Shown here: piece after piece, positions 8,349 to 16,001 of the stretch
Numbering within the stretch: the stretch's first letter is position 1
Layout of the letters: every line of letters starts with the position of its first letter
Source: Corynebacterium callunae DSM 20147
Lineage (GTDB): Bacteria > Actinomycetota > Actinomycetes > Mycobacteriales > Mycobacteriaceae
Assembly: GCF_000344785.1 (NCBI RefSeq)
Contig: NC_020506.1
Coordinates: forward strand, 806,001-870,000
Direction of reading: 5' to 3'
Length of the DNA: 64,000 bases
The notes under the pieces: generated by a model
Database searches by the model: none
Seen by the model: the letters and a program-made list of their open reading frames with translations, nothing else
What the model was told of the DNA's origin: nothing
Position numbers and translations under genes: made by a program

Positions 8349-8804
8349 TTAAAATGGCTCCTTTTCGTCTGTGGCTCCGGTGTTCCATTGATCCTTTGGA
8401 GGGAGAAACTGGTCGATGGATTCGTCACTCTCCGTTCCTCGCACCGGGGGATTCACAGTGACTGATGAAAAGGCTAGGGAAGCGCCGATTTCGTCGATCT
8501 CGATTTCCCAGCCGGTACGCTTGTATCCATCATTCCCACTCCAGCTAGTGGGTTTAATTTTACCTGTGATCAGTACGCGATTGCCCTTTGCCAGAGAGAC
8601 GGAAATGTTTTCTGCCATCTTGTTCCAGGCGGTGGCGGTAACAAAGATTGTTTCTTTTTCCTCCCACCCTGTTTCTCGGCTAAATGATTGCGGGGTGCAG
8701 GCAAGTCTGATGTTTACCACGGGTTTGCCAGAGTCAGTTTTCCGCAGGATTGGATCTGTGACCAGCTGTCCCGCGATGGTGACATTGACAGTATTTAGCG
8801 GCAT
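8349..8804 (-). CDS. ssb: Single-stranded DNA-binding protein (element-encoded)
   Basis: The 151-residue SSB has an OB fold in residues 1-~108 (NTVNVTIAGQLVTDP, VVNIRLACTP, WNKMAENISVSLAKGNRVLI), a variable linker and an acidic tail ending ATDEKEPF. That tail resembles the tip of bacterial SSBs that recruits repair and replication proteins. It coats single-stranded DNA during replication or conjugative transfer. It is followed closely by the DnaB-N gene. A second, chromosomal ssb is expected elsewhere, so this copy probably serves the mobile element. Confidence 0.9.
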   Translation of the reverse strand: MPLNTVNVTIAGQLVTDPILRKTDSGKPVVNIRLACTPQSFSRETGWEEKETIFVTATAWNKMAENISVSLAKGNRVLITGKIKPTSWSGNDGYKRTGWEIEIDEIGASLAFSSVTVNPPVRGTESDESIDQFLPPKDQWNTGATDEKEPF

Positions 8805-8901
8805 GTGTTCTTCTTTCAGGATCGATAGAAAGTGTGCTCATGATAAAGTGCTGGGCTTCTTAGTGCTGCAATTTTGAATCCATCTGCGTGAGCTTCTTCA
8901 T

Positions 8902-9123
8902 ATGACTAAACCATCGGGGGTCAGGCCCCTAAGTGCTGTGCTGCTCTCGCAAGCCCTCAATGCAGATGTGAAGAAGTACTATAAAAGCTTTGCTACCATG
9001 CAGCATCCCTTAAATCGTAGCGATGGAACGCCGTTTGTCATCGCGGTGTTGGAACTTGTGCGCGATTATATTGCACGCATAATTAGGGATAACAATAAGC
9101 TAGATTTAGCAGATGTGTGTTAA
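8902..9123 (+). CDS. Hypothetical small protein, weakly supported
   Basis: A 73-residue frame with plausible composition (helical, motif FVIAVLELVRDYIARIIRDN) that reads away from ssb. No Shine-Dalgarno sequence precedes ATG 8902, and no family was recognised. It could be a real small island gene or chance. Confidence 0.3.
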   Translation: MTKPSGVRPLSAVLLSQALNADVKKYYKSFATMQHPLNRSDGTPFVIAVLELVRDYIARIIRDNNKLDLADVC

Positions 9124-9499
9124 GTGGTCAAATCTCGATTCCGTCGCTTTGGAGTTACGGCGATGTAGTGAAAAAGGTTGAATCTGCATCCCTTATGGAT
9201 TTCCTGGCCTGCTTAATCGGTGGTGTCCGGTGTGCCGAAGCGCCGCGTGTCAAGAAGCCCAGCAGGAGGCCTCTGAGTTGAAATAGGCGCCGCTGTGCTG
9301 TAATGCAGGAGTAGATATTTCACCCTGGATAAGGGTAGGGAAGTAGTAGCCAAAAGTTACCTTTTTAGGTGATATTTTCCGTGCCTATAACAGGGGTGAA
9401 AACATACACATACACAACTATTTTATTCACAAGAAATTATGACTTTTTCAGGTTAGGGTCAGACTGTCCCCATTATTTACCTACGAAAAGAACATGTGA
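9124..9499. other. Gene-free stretch before the intact LGFP toxin gene
   Basis: No convincing ORF was seen. The last ~120 bases are AT-rich (TACACATACACAACTATTTT) and probably hold the promoter of the LGFP gene. The 14-mer AAAAGAACATGTGA at 9486-9499 recurs at 11408-11421 on the far side of the toxin-immunity pair. Confidence 0.4.
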
Positions 9500-10993
9500 A
9501 TGAAGCTGCTTTCTAAGGCTGCGGGCGTCATAGCCACAGCGTTATTGGTCATAGGTGGTGTTGCACCTGTGGCGCAGAGTCAATCTGAACAGATAGTCAC
9601 ATCTGATAAACAAGAGGCTTATATCCAAGAATTCCACCACGAAGGTGACACCCCACCTATCGTTGATGGTGTCGGTGGCTACACGGACGAAGAGATCGCA
9701 CAGATCCACGAGGCTATCCGCCAAGCACAAGAATCTGGCGAACCTAATGATGAGCTAGTTCCTGGTGAAATGTGGTCAGACAAGGTTGAGCTGCCGGCAA
9801 CGATTGATAAAGCAGCTGCCGATGAGGCCGAGATAAACATCGCGCAGCAACAATCCCAGCCACAGGCCAGGGCTCTTGCTGCTGCGCAGTGTCAGTTTTT
9901 CTGGCCGTCTCCGTATCAAGTATGTGGCGCTATTTTGGAGCGCTATATCCAGCAGGGCGCACAGTTTAGTTGGATGCTGTTGCCTACAGAACATCAAGCA
10001 CTGAACCCTGATGGTCAGGGGTATCGTCAGCGGTTTATGTCTGGGTTTATCTATTGGCATCCCACCACTGGTGCACATGCGGTAAATAATTACAGTGCGC
10101 AGGTGTGGGAGCGTAACGGGTGGGAGTCTGGATGGATGGGCTATCCCACTGGCGGTGAAGTCCCTGTTGAGGGATCTAGCCCAATCGAAGGTGAGTTGAA
10201 TGGGTGGGTGCAAACGTTCCAGGGTGGGCGAGTGTACCGAAGCTCAGTTATCGATGGTTTCCAGGTTGCCAGTATCAACGGCATCATTCTGGATAAATGG
10301 CTCCAGGAGGGGGGACCTAAAGGTGCCCTTGGTTTCCCTATTGCGGATGAGGCTGTCACAGCTGACGGTGTTGGTAGATTCAGTGTCTTTCAATGGGGAT
10401 CAATGTATTGGTCTCCCACTACTGGTGCATATGCTGTCTATGGACCAGTTTTAGAGAAATGGGCTGAAAGCGGGTTTGAGAGCGGCCCATATGGGTATCC
10501 AATTTCCGATATTGAAGGTGAGGCATCCGGCGACGAACACCAAGAATTTCAAGGTGGTCGTATATCTACAGTGCCGGAAATGGAAGAAATAATCTATTAC
10601 TCGGACGGGAAAGAAATCGATTTCAATTATGACGACATGTTGGAATGTCTTGGCGGTTACGATAATGGCCGTCTTACGCATTTCCACAAGACAGGTCAGA
10701 ACTTGTATTGCAAAGATTTCCGTCACATTTATGCTCGACACATGCCTAAAAACATTACTTATAGTCTCTGGGATGATTTCCAGTATTGTGTTAGCGCCAC
10801 TCTGAATTCTACGGAGGAATGGGAACCGAATGAACTCGGTACTTATGGTCGCACTCGCTATAATACTTACACCAAGACAAGGAGCTGGGTCATTGTGTGG
10901 GAAAATTCCGATAATATTCGCAGTGCGTATACCGATGGTGAAGGAGGAGGGCGATGGAGCCAATGTCGGCGCTACGTAAAACCGTGGAGTTAA
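9500..10993 (+). CDS. Secreted LGFP-repeat protein with toxin-like C-terminal domain
   Basis: The 497-residue preprotein has a Sec signal peptide (MKLLSKAAGVIATALLVIGG, cleavage near AQSQS) and an acidic pro-like region. A conserved CQFFWPSPYQVCGAI segment follows, then four LGFP-type repeats (residues ~150-350: WMLLPTEHQ, WMGYPTGGE, ALGFPIADE, PYGYPISD). LGFP modules are linked to arabinogalactan binding in corynebacterial envelope proteins. The last ~135 residues form a separate domain with four Cys and a DFRHIYARHMP motif, then YSLWDDFQYC, VIVWEN and AYTDGEGGGRW. This pattern recalls nuclease tips of polymorphic toxins of the BECR-fold type, but that is inference. The next gene overlaps the stop by 40 bases and looks like an immunity gene. 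The N-terminal architecture matches the split gene at 2648. Confidence 0.75.
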   Translation: MKLLSKAAGVIATALLVIGGVAPVAQSQSEQIVTSDKQEAYIQEFHHEGDTPPIVDGVGGYTDEEIAQIHEAIRQAQESGEPNDELVPGEMWSDKVELPATIDKAAADEAEINIAQQQSQPQARALAAAQCQFFWPSPYQVCGAILERYIQQGAQFSWMLLPTEHQALNPDGQGYRQRFMSGFIYWHPTTGAHAVNNYSAQVWERNGWESGWMGYPTGGEVPVEGSSPIEGELNGWVQTFQGGRVYRSSVIDGFQVASINGIILDKWLQEGGPKGALGFPIADEAVTADGVGRFSVFQWGSMYWSPTTGAYAVYGPVLEKWAESGFESGPYGYPISDIEGEASGDEHQEFQGGRISTVPEMEEIIYYSDGKEIDFNYDDMLECLGGYDNGRLTHFHKTGQNLYCKDFRHIYARHMPKNITYSLWDDFQYCVSATLNSTEEWEPNELGTYGRTRYNTYTKTRSWVIVWENSDNIRSAYTDGEGGGRWSQCRRYVKPWS

Positions 10994-11292
10994 ATCCTGA
11001 CTATGGTTCACCATGGGGATTATGGTCCAATCACCCGATTATCCCTTCATATCAGGGTGCCTTCTTAACACCGGATAACTTTCTCTTAAGTACTGGGCTG
11101 AAGGATCGTATGGATGCTTGGTTACAATTGTGGCGAGAGAACTATGCGGATGTTGTTGAAGAAGATTCAAACCGATGGAGACCAGGTTTCGATCGACGTG
11201 CATGGGCAGAGGAAGGAAATGCTATTGCAGAGTTGATTGAACGAGAAGTTCCTGGTTATGGAGTGGTTAGAGGGTTTCTTTCCTATCTATAG
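10954..11292 (+). CDS. Candidate immunity protein for the upstream LGFP toxin
   Basis: A 112-residue cytosolic protein without signal peptide, Trp-rich and acidic (GSPWGLWSN, LKDRMDAWLQLWRENY, WAEEGNAIAELIEREV). Its ATG lies inside the toxin's last codons behind the very strong AAGGAGGAGG (10941-10950), so the pair is translationally coupled. The helical pattern of a Trp-rich segment, an Arg-x-x-x-Asp-Ala-Trp helix and an Ala-Glu-Glu-Gly-x-Ala helix resembles small actinobacterial proteins that often sit next to polymorphic toxins. That is a memory-based family impression. ATG 10963 is an alternative start. Neutralisation of the neighbouring toxin is inferred from size, charge, order and overlap. 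Confidence 0.6.
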   Translation: MEPMSALRKTVELNPDYGSPWGLWSNHPIIPSYQGAFLTPDNFLLSTGLKDRMDAWLQLWRENYADVVEEDSNRWRPGFDRRAWAEEGNAIAELIEREVPGYGVVRGFLSYL

Positions 11293-11336
11293 ATGAGTTA
11301 GTGTCGGCATATAAAACAGGGTTGAGATTTTGAAGG

Positions 11337-11373
11337 GTCAATAATCACGGGGATAAGCCCCGTGATTATTGAC
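11337..11373. terminator. Perfect 16-bp inverted repeat after the immunity gene
   Basis: The arms GTCAATAATCACGGGG/CCCCGTGATTATTGAC surround ATAAG. It lies 45 bases after the immunity stop and probably ends the toxin-immunity transcript. The lack of a T-run makes other roles, such as a binding or processing site, possible. Confidence 0.5.
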
Positions 11374-11718
11374 AATCTAAATGGACCCCTACAGTTTCCA
11401 TCGTCAAAAAAGAACATGTGACGCACTTGTTGAGGCGATTCGACATGACTGGGGGCTGTGGCCGTCTGTTTTTATTGGGTAAGTAATTAACCCCACGCAG
11501 ATACAGTAAAAAATCCCCCGTACCGCATTAAGAATGAAGACAAGACGTTGTGTCTGCTGCGGGCCCGTCCTGTTATTTAAGGGTTGCAGAAAAAAGCTAA
11601 TTAAAGCCGGTATTGGAGTCGTCTTTTGACCCTGCGTTTGCGGTCGTAACGCTCCTTGGTGGGTAACTTTGAACGATACGCGTTCCAGGGCTGTCTTGTA
11701 CCTCCCGCCCTGGATCCG
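11374..11718. other. Degraded intergenic DNA, probable IS remnant
   Basis: No intact ORF. It lies downstream of the broken IS3 orfA, where orfB should be, but no OrfB motifs could be read. The 14-mer AAAAGAACATGTGA at 11408-11421 duplicates 9486-9499. Confidence 0.35.
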
Positions 11719-12204
11719 TTACCGGTTGTCTTCCAGGGCGGCGAGTGCTTTTAGGTAGGCGTTCTCGGCTTCTAATCGCGAAATACGTTGCTGAAGCTGC
11801 TGCTCCTTGGTTAGTGGCACAGCCGGGTCGTGGGCGTGTTGAGGTTTTCGACGTTGTGGTTTAGCCGCTAGACCTTGTTCACCGTATGCACGGTATGCCC
11901 TGACCTAAACTTTCAGCGTGGATCGGTTACTAATCCCAAATTCAGTACACGTTTCTGATTGTGAGTTTCGATCAAGAAAGTATCTGACGGCGTTGACCTT
12001 CTCGGCTTGGGTATAGGCCTTTCTTGAATGTGAACTCATAGCACCATTTTTACCGAAGGTTTCATAACGCTGGATAAAACCTCGCGCTGCGTCGATTGAT
12101 ACGGAAAGCTCGGATGCTAAAAGATCTCTGCCGATGCCCTGGTCGACGAGATCGCATGCGCGTTGAAACAAGATGGGATCGTCTAGTCGTGAAGAACCAG
12201 CCAT
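11719..12204 (-). pseudogene. IS3-family transposase OrfA, amber-interrupted; OrfB missing
   Basis: The frame starts at ATG 12204 behind a near-perfect AGGAGGTG and would give 161 residues. It has a helix-turn-helix (LASELSVSIDAARGFIQRY), a second one (EFGISNRSTLKV) and a C-terminal leucine zipper (RISRLEAENAYLKALAAL), the normal IS3 OrfA plan. One in-frame TAG at 11905-11907 replaces what is probably Trp before VRAYRAYGEQGL. The OrfB integrase frame is not recognisable downstream, so the element is dead. Confidence 0.75.
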
Positions 12205-12302
12205 AAAGAAACTGCACCTCCTGGGGCGGACATTAATTCCGATGTCCAACTTCAGAGACGCAGTTCAATTGTGTCGGGGGTTTCGCTTCTAGCGTTTATC
12301 TC

Positions 12303-12410
12303 TTAGGAAGACAATAGGATTCCGAAGATTCCCTGGAGGATTCCACCAACAGCGGAACCGATGATCGGGAGATTGGAGTAGAAATTAATGAAGGTGTCAA
12401 TGTAGTACAT
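12303..12410 (-). CDS. 35-residue hydrophobic peptide, possibly PorA-like
   Basis: The peptide MYYIDTFINF...GIFGILLSS is a single amphipathic or hydrophobic stretch with glycines and no signal peptide. GAAAGG lies ~6 bases before the ATG. It is the second gene of a minus-strand pair 37 bases after the 62-residue peptide gene. C. glutamicum porH and porA are also adjacent tiny genes whose products form a two-component outer-membrane channel. Size, lack of signal and pairing fit that model; homology is not proven. The C-terminal Leu-Ser-Ser also ends both related peptides in this window. Confidence 0.45.
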   Translation of the reverse strand: MYYIDTFINFYSNLPIIGSAVGGILQGIFGILLSS

Positions 12411-12447
12411 TTTGTACCTTTCTTTAGATCGGTATTTCGATGAGGGA

Positions 12448-12636
12448 TTAGGAGCTGAGTCCGCCACTGCTAAGGAGGCTACCGCCACCGCTGAGCAGGC
12501 TGCCTGCGGAAGAAAGTAGACCAGAGGACAGTCCGCCACCGCTGAGTCCGCCACCCGAAGATAGGCCGATGGTTTGCGCAAATTCTGCGACGAAAGGTGA
12601 CATGGTGATCAGTCCGATGATGAGTTCAAGGCCCAT
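12448..12636 (-). CDS. 62-residue Ser/Gly-rich peptide, possibly PorH-like
   Basis: It starts MGLELIIGLITMSPFVAEF and continues with a Gly/Ser/Leu-repetitive tail (GGGLSGGGLSSGLLSS) ending GGLSS. ATG 12636 was chosen because GAAAGAGAG lies just upstream; ATG 12654 would add six residues but has no ribosome site. There is no signal peptide. The upstream region (12746-12800) is a second copy of the block before the gene at 1934, so the two loci are related. Serines of corynebacterial porins can carry O-linked mycolate; the serine-rich tail would be a candidate target, by inference only. Confidence 0.45.
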   Translation of the reverse strand: MGLELIIGLITMSPFVAEFAQTIGLSSGGGLSGGGLSSGLLSSAGSLLSGGGSLLSSGGLSS

Positions 12637-12678
12637 GGAGATTCTCTCTTTCATTGATGTACAAAGGGGTTCCGGTTT

Positions 12679-12706
12679 GGGCGGTAGGTATCCCTATCTA
12701 CCGCCC
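12679..12706 (-). promoter_or_regulatory. Leader hairpin upstream of the porin-like pair
   Basis: Perfect 9-bp arms GGGCGGTAG/CTACCGCCC with a 10-base loop lie between the conserved block and the 62-residue peptide start. No T-run follows on either strand. It would form in the 5' untranslated RNA and could stabilise it or control translation. The homologous gene at 1934 lacks it. Confidence 0.4.
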
Positions 12707-12745
12707 AGGTCGGTGTCTTAGGTTCCTAGCAAGAATCGGAACGGG

Positions 12746-12800
12746 TCAAAGATTAAGATGGATGATCCCTTAGCACTGCAAAGGGGGTAGAAGCACCCCC
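12746..12800 (-). promoter_or_regulatory. Conserved upstream block of porin-like genes, copy 2
   Basis: Read on the minus strand: GGGGGT hairpin, ACCCCCTTTGCAGTG, TAAG, TCTTAATCTTT, with the same spacing as 1845-1899. About 29 of the 35 bases after the hairpin agree. It lies between the hsdS stop and the 62-residue peptide gene and is presumably their common promoter/operator type. Confidence 0.55.
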
Positions 12801-12878
12801 GTTAATGAGAAAGATGCAGTTAAGAGCACTTTTCTATCTATTAAGTCCAACTATCGAGACTCACTGACGCATGCTAAT

Positions 12879-13673
12879 TTAGCTTGCCTTTTCAGAGCTT
12901 TGAGTTGCTTGGGCGATTGTTGCGCCAAGATGTGTTCTAAAGCTTTCGAAATGCGTACATGCCAATTTTAATTGATTTCCAATTTCTGAAATTTCCTTTG
13001 TTGAAGCTTTTGGAATTACAAGACGTTCGAAGTCCTGAGGGTAAATTTCAACCTGGCCACTCGATCCATTTATATATCGATAAATTTGGTGCTGTCCAGC
13101 ATTGGTCAAGAGGTATGCAGCTGTGTACCAAGCAAGATCAGGATTCTTGAAACGAATGATTGAAACATGGCCATCAACTACGGCAGGAAAATCATAGTGA
13201 TAAACTGCCACTCGGCCGATCGTGCCATCACCAGTTGAGTTGATAAGAAGATCATTGCGCTGTACTCCGGCGCGTTTTGTTCTTAAGCGAAAAAACTCAG
13301 AAGAGACAGAACGAGACGAATCAATATCTACGTAACCACTACGAATTCCAACTGACTTAATAGCGGCCACGTTGTCAGTGTTATTTTTAGAAAGCCTGGT
13401 TCCATCTGGAGTCATCATCCCAATAAATGCGAGAGAGTCGGGATCGTCTAAGTCATCGCTGTACTCCGGCTGAACACCCCTATGAATGGGTTCTTGTAAT
13501 ATTGCATCGGCGAGTTGGAATGAGCCATGCGCCGAAGCAGACGCGATTTCAGCGGGTGATCGGTAAATTTCTTGATGAAATTCGGGCTCAAAAACATGCA
13601 TCGTAGAACCGCTTATATCTGACTTTGTGGAAAGTACAGCTTCAACAAAAGGGCGCGTAGTAAATAGGGCCAT
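12879..13673 (-). CDS. hsdS: Type I restriction-modification specificity subunit (HsdS), single-domain
   Basis: The 264-residue protein is about half a normal HsdS, with one target-recognition domain (ADAILQEPIHRGVQP, GIRSGYVDID, DLLINSTGDGTIGRVAVY) and a C-terminal helix. Half-size S subunits usually dimerise to read a palindromic target. It gives sequence specificity to the partner methylase. The ATG is 5 bases after the hsdM-like stop with AAGGAAG as ribosome site, so the two form an operon. Because the methylase gene is broken, this subunit probably has no working partner. Confidence 0.8.
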   Translation of the reverse strand: MALFTTRPFVEAVLSTKSDISGSTMHVFEPEFHQEIYRSPAEIASASAHGSFQLADAILQEPIHRGVQPEYSDDLDDPDSLAFIGMMTPDGTRLSKNNTDNVAAIKSVGIRSGYVDIDSSRSVSSEFFRLRTKRAGVQRNDLLINSTGDGTIGRVAVYHYDFPAVVDGHVSIIRFKNPDLAWYTAAYLLTNAGQHQIYRYINGSSGQVEIYPQDFERLVIPKASTKEISEIGNQLKLACTHFESFRTHLGATIAQATQSSEKAS

Positions 13674-13678
13674 CTTCC

Positions 13679-15527
13679 TTAATCCTCCCAGTTAATGTTC
13701 TGTACCAGGTAGTCACGAATCTCTGGTAAATCACTATCGATGCTTCCATCAGATTTACGAACAAGCGAGCCGCTTCGGTCCTTTCCGGATCTTTGAGTGA
13801 CTGCATAAACCACATCTGCGTCATTGTGTGTTTCTTTTAGATCTAATAAAGGCTTCGCACGCTTTTGGAGGAATATAACGCATGTCTTCGTGTTCGTAAA
13901 TGGTTTAAACATGGTGCCGCTGAGACTCACTACAGCACGAATACTTGCATGCTTGAGAAGGTATTGTCTAACTCTCTCATCGTTGTAGTTTTTGAGCAGC
14001 CCACGTGGTACGACAACCGCCATTCGACCACCGGGACGGAGATATTGAAGACCTCGTTCTAAAAATAGTATGTCCCTAGCGACCGAAGCGGAGCGCTTGC
14101 GCTTTCCTTTTGAATCTATTTTGTAGGAAAGATCAAATTGAGACAGCACCTCTTCAGAAGAAACTGCTCCGGAAAAGGGAGGATTCATCATTACCACGTC
14201 AAACTGCTTTAGGTTTTGGCTCCCGAATTCATCAGGAACTAATAGCCGGTCACGTGAGTGTTCGTTCCAGTTTTTCTGGGTTAACCCGTCCGCGATGCAA
14301 ATATTTGAGCGACCATCACCCCAGATCAGCATATAAGCCTTTGCAACTTTTGCGATTAGCGGATCGTAATCAATTCCGTAAACATTATCTGAGGCATAGT
14401 CTTTCTGATTTTCCAGAATCTCATTAATGTCGTCGCGCTCGGACTCAATAGTCTTGAACACATGATCCATTGCTCCCACTAAAAAGCCTCCGCTTCCGCA
14501 AGCAGGATCAAGTACGGTTTCGTACTCACGGGGGTTAAGCACTTCCACGCAACACGCAAAGATTGACTACATGTCGAGGAGTGAAGTATTGCCCTTTATC
14601 GCCTTTCATAGCGGGGTTGACCATGATTTCGAATGCGGCTCCGAGTACATCGACATCCGATTTGAGCAGATAAGTACGTTGTAACGCTGAGACACAATAA
14701 GCAAGAGAGTGATCGCCAAGGAGGATTTCTTCGCCAGGGTTGAAAACACCTTCCCAGCGCACTTTTGCTTGTTTAAAGAGAGTAGTGATGCGCGTCCTTG
14801 CTGTTTCAGCTGCTTCCAGAGCGCCTACGCGAAACTGAGCTGATGAGGAATCATTCTTTAAATTCCGTCTTTCATCGAAGAGCTTGGCGAAGATAAGTTT
14901 GAAAATCTCATCGAATGCATCTGATCCTTCGTGAGCTTTAATATAATTCTCACAATCTTTTACGATTGAAAGCATGTCTTCAATCGGTTTCAGGTCAGCT
15001 CGTGTGATCGGATTATCAACATCACTTAATTACTCTGTCCGCGAAGGGATATTTCGCAGCTCACGCCATTCAACATTTTCAGAGTGTGAATTAGGCTCCA
15101 AACGAAGTAAATAGACATTAGATTCGGAGCCGTTAGACCACACACCTAATCGGCATCCAGTCGCATTCATATAAACTTTTAGCTGTTCAAGTCCGTCAAT
15201 TCGCTTGGGCCTTTTAACCTCAATGAAAATACGGGGGGTGTTTTTTTTACTGTCCGTATAAACGACAATGTCTGCCGCTTTTTTAGCTTCTGTGGAACCA
15301 ACAATAACCGGAACTTCGACTGAGATTTGTTCCCATTTATACCCGTAGACGTCTCGTAGCGTATAAAGCCAGCTTTGTCTTACGACTTCTTCAGGCTTTC
15401 GGCTCACTGAATAAGCCCGTTCCCGTATGGGGCAAAAGATGAACTTCTCCTCATTAACTGAAGTGACGGTAAAGAGATGCTCTACCACAGTTGGTTTGGT
15501 ATCAGAAGTTTTAAAAATCGGTTCCAA
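13679..15527 (-). pseudogene. HsdR-N/N6-methylase fusion (HsdM-like), inactivated by a stop and a frameshift
   Basis: Three segments form one ~613-residue protein. Residues 1-165 resemble the HsdR N-terminal nuclease-like domain (IEVKRPKRIDGLEQLK). They are followed in the same frame, after TAA at 15030-15032, by the helical HsdM N-domain (EIFKLIFAKLFDERRN, KGQYFTPRHVVNLCV). A 7-base tandem duplication (14546-14559) then shifts the frame before DPACGSGGFL (SAM motif I) and MMNPPFSG (catalytic motif IV). Without the duplication the reading is VVNLCVEVLNPREYE. Such fusions with an HsdS but no translocating HsdR occur in bacteria; their restriction activity is unclear. Two independent lesions argue for real loss of function. 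Confidence 0.85.
14546..14559 (-). repeat. 7-bp tandem duplication causing the hsdM-like frameshift
   Basis: Two perfect copies of CACGCAA (TTGCGTG on the coding strand). One copy keeps the methylase in frame, two copies do not. It may be a simple slippage event or a reversible switch. Confidence 0.8.
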
Positions 15528-15700
15528 TGGATTTCCATTTCAGTTTTTCTGGTGGTCAGATAAGGAAACCAAACACCTTTAAAAGTGAGTTCGTTTACTT
15601 AAATCCGCGGTCTTATATCTTCTTGATGTTTCGTGTCTGCCAGTTTGAATAAATCAACAAGTCTAAGGCCTCGCTCCAGCTACAGATGCAATACTAACCG

Positions 15701-15743
15701 TGTCATTCTGCCATGACATCAAGGCATGATGACAGTTTGACAC
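15701..15743. repeat. Copy C of the recurring island motif
   Basis: An inverted repeat TGTCAT/ATGACA (15701-15718) is followed by GACAGTTTGACAC (15731-15743), matching the right half of copies A and B. It lies ~60 bases past the end of the partition operon. The rest of 15528-15804 shows no gene. Confidence 0.45.
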
Positions 15744-15804
15744 AGAGATATTGCTTAATGGGGGTATTGAAATGGTCTCTAGCTGGCGAGACGGAGGGAC
15801 ATGG

Positions 15805-15999
15805 TCAGATGATCCCATTTTCCGTGAACGTAGTATAGAGCAGGTTCTGGGGGACTTCATAGATGGATTCGTAGCCACTGTTGTAGAAGATGGATGCGGC
15901 GTTGGTGATATAGCACCGATCTTCCCATGATTCAGGAAAGTTTTTCTGCGCAATTGGTTTAATTTCGCTGTACATGTGGTCAATGTATCGCCAGTTCAT
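15805..15999 (-). CDS. Small hypothetical protein, third gene of the par operon
   Basis: A 64-residue acidic/aromatic protein (MNWRYIDHMYSEIKPIAQ, YESIYEVPQNLLY). AAGGA just before its ATG overlaps the end of the ribbon-helix-helix gene, so it is co-translated with the partition genes. No family was recognised. Position suggests an accessory role in element partition or copy control. Confidence 0.5.
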   Translation of the reverse strand: MNWRYIDHMYSEIKPIAQKNFPESWEDRCYITNAASIFYNSGYESIYEVPQNLLYTTFTENGII

Positions 16000-16001
16000 C
16001 G

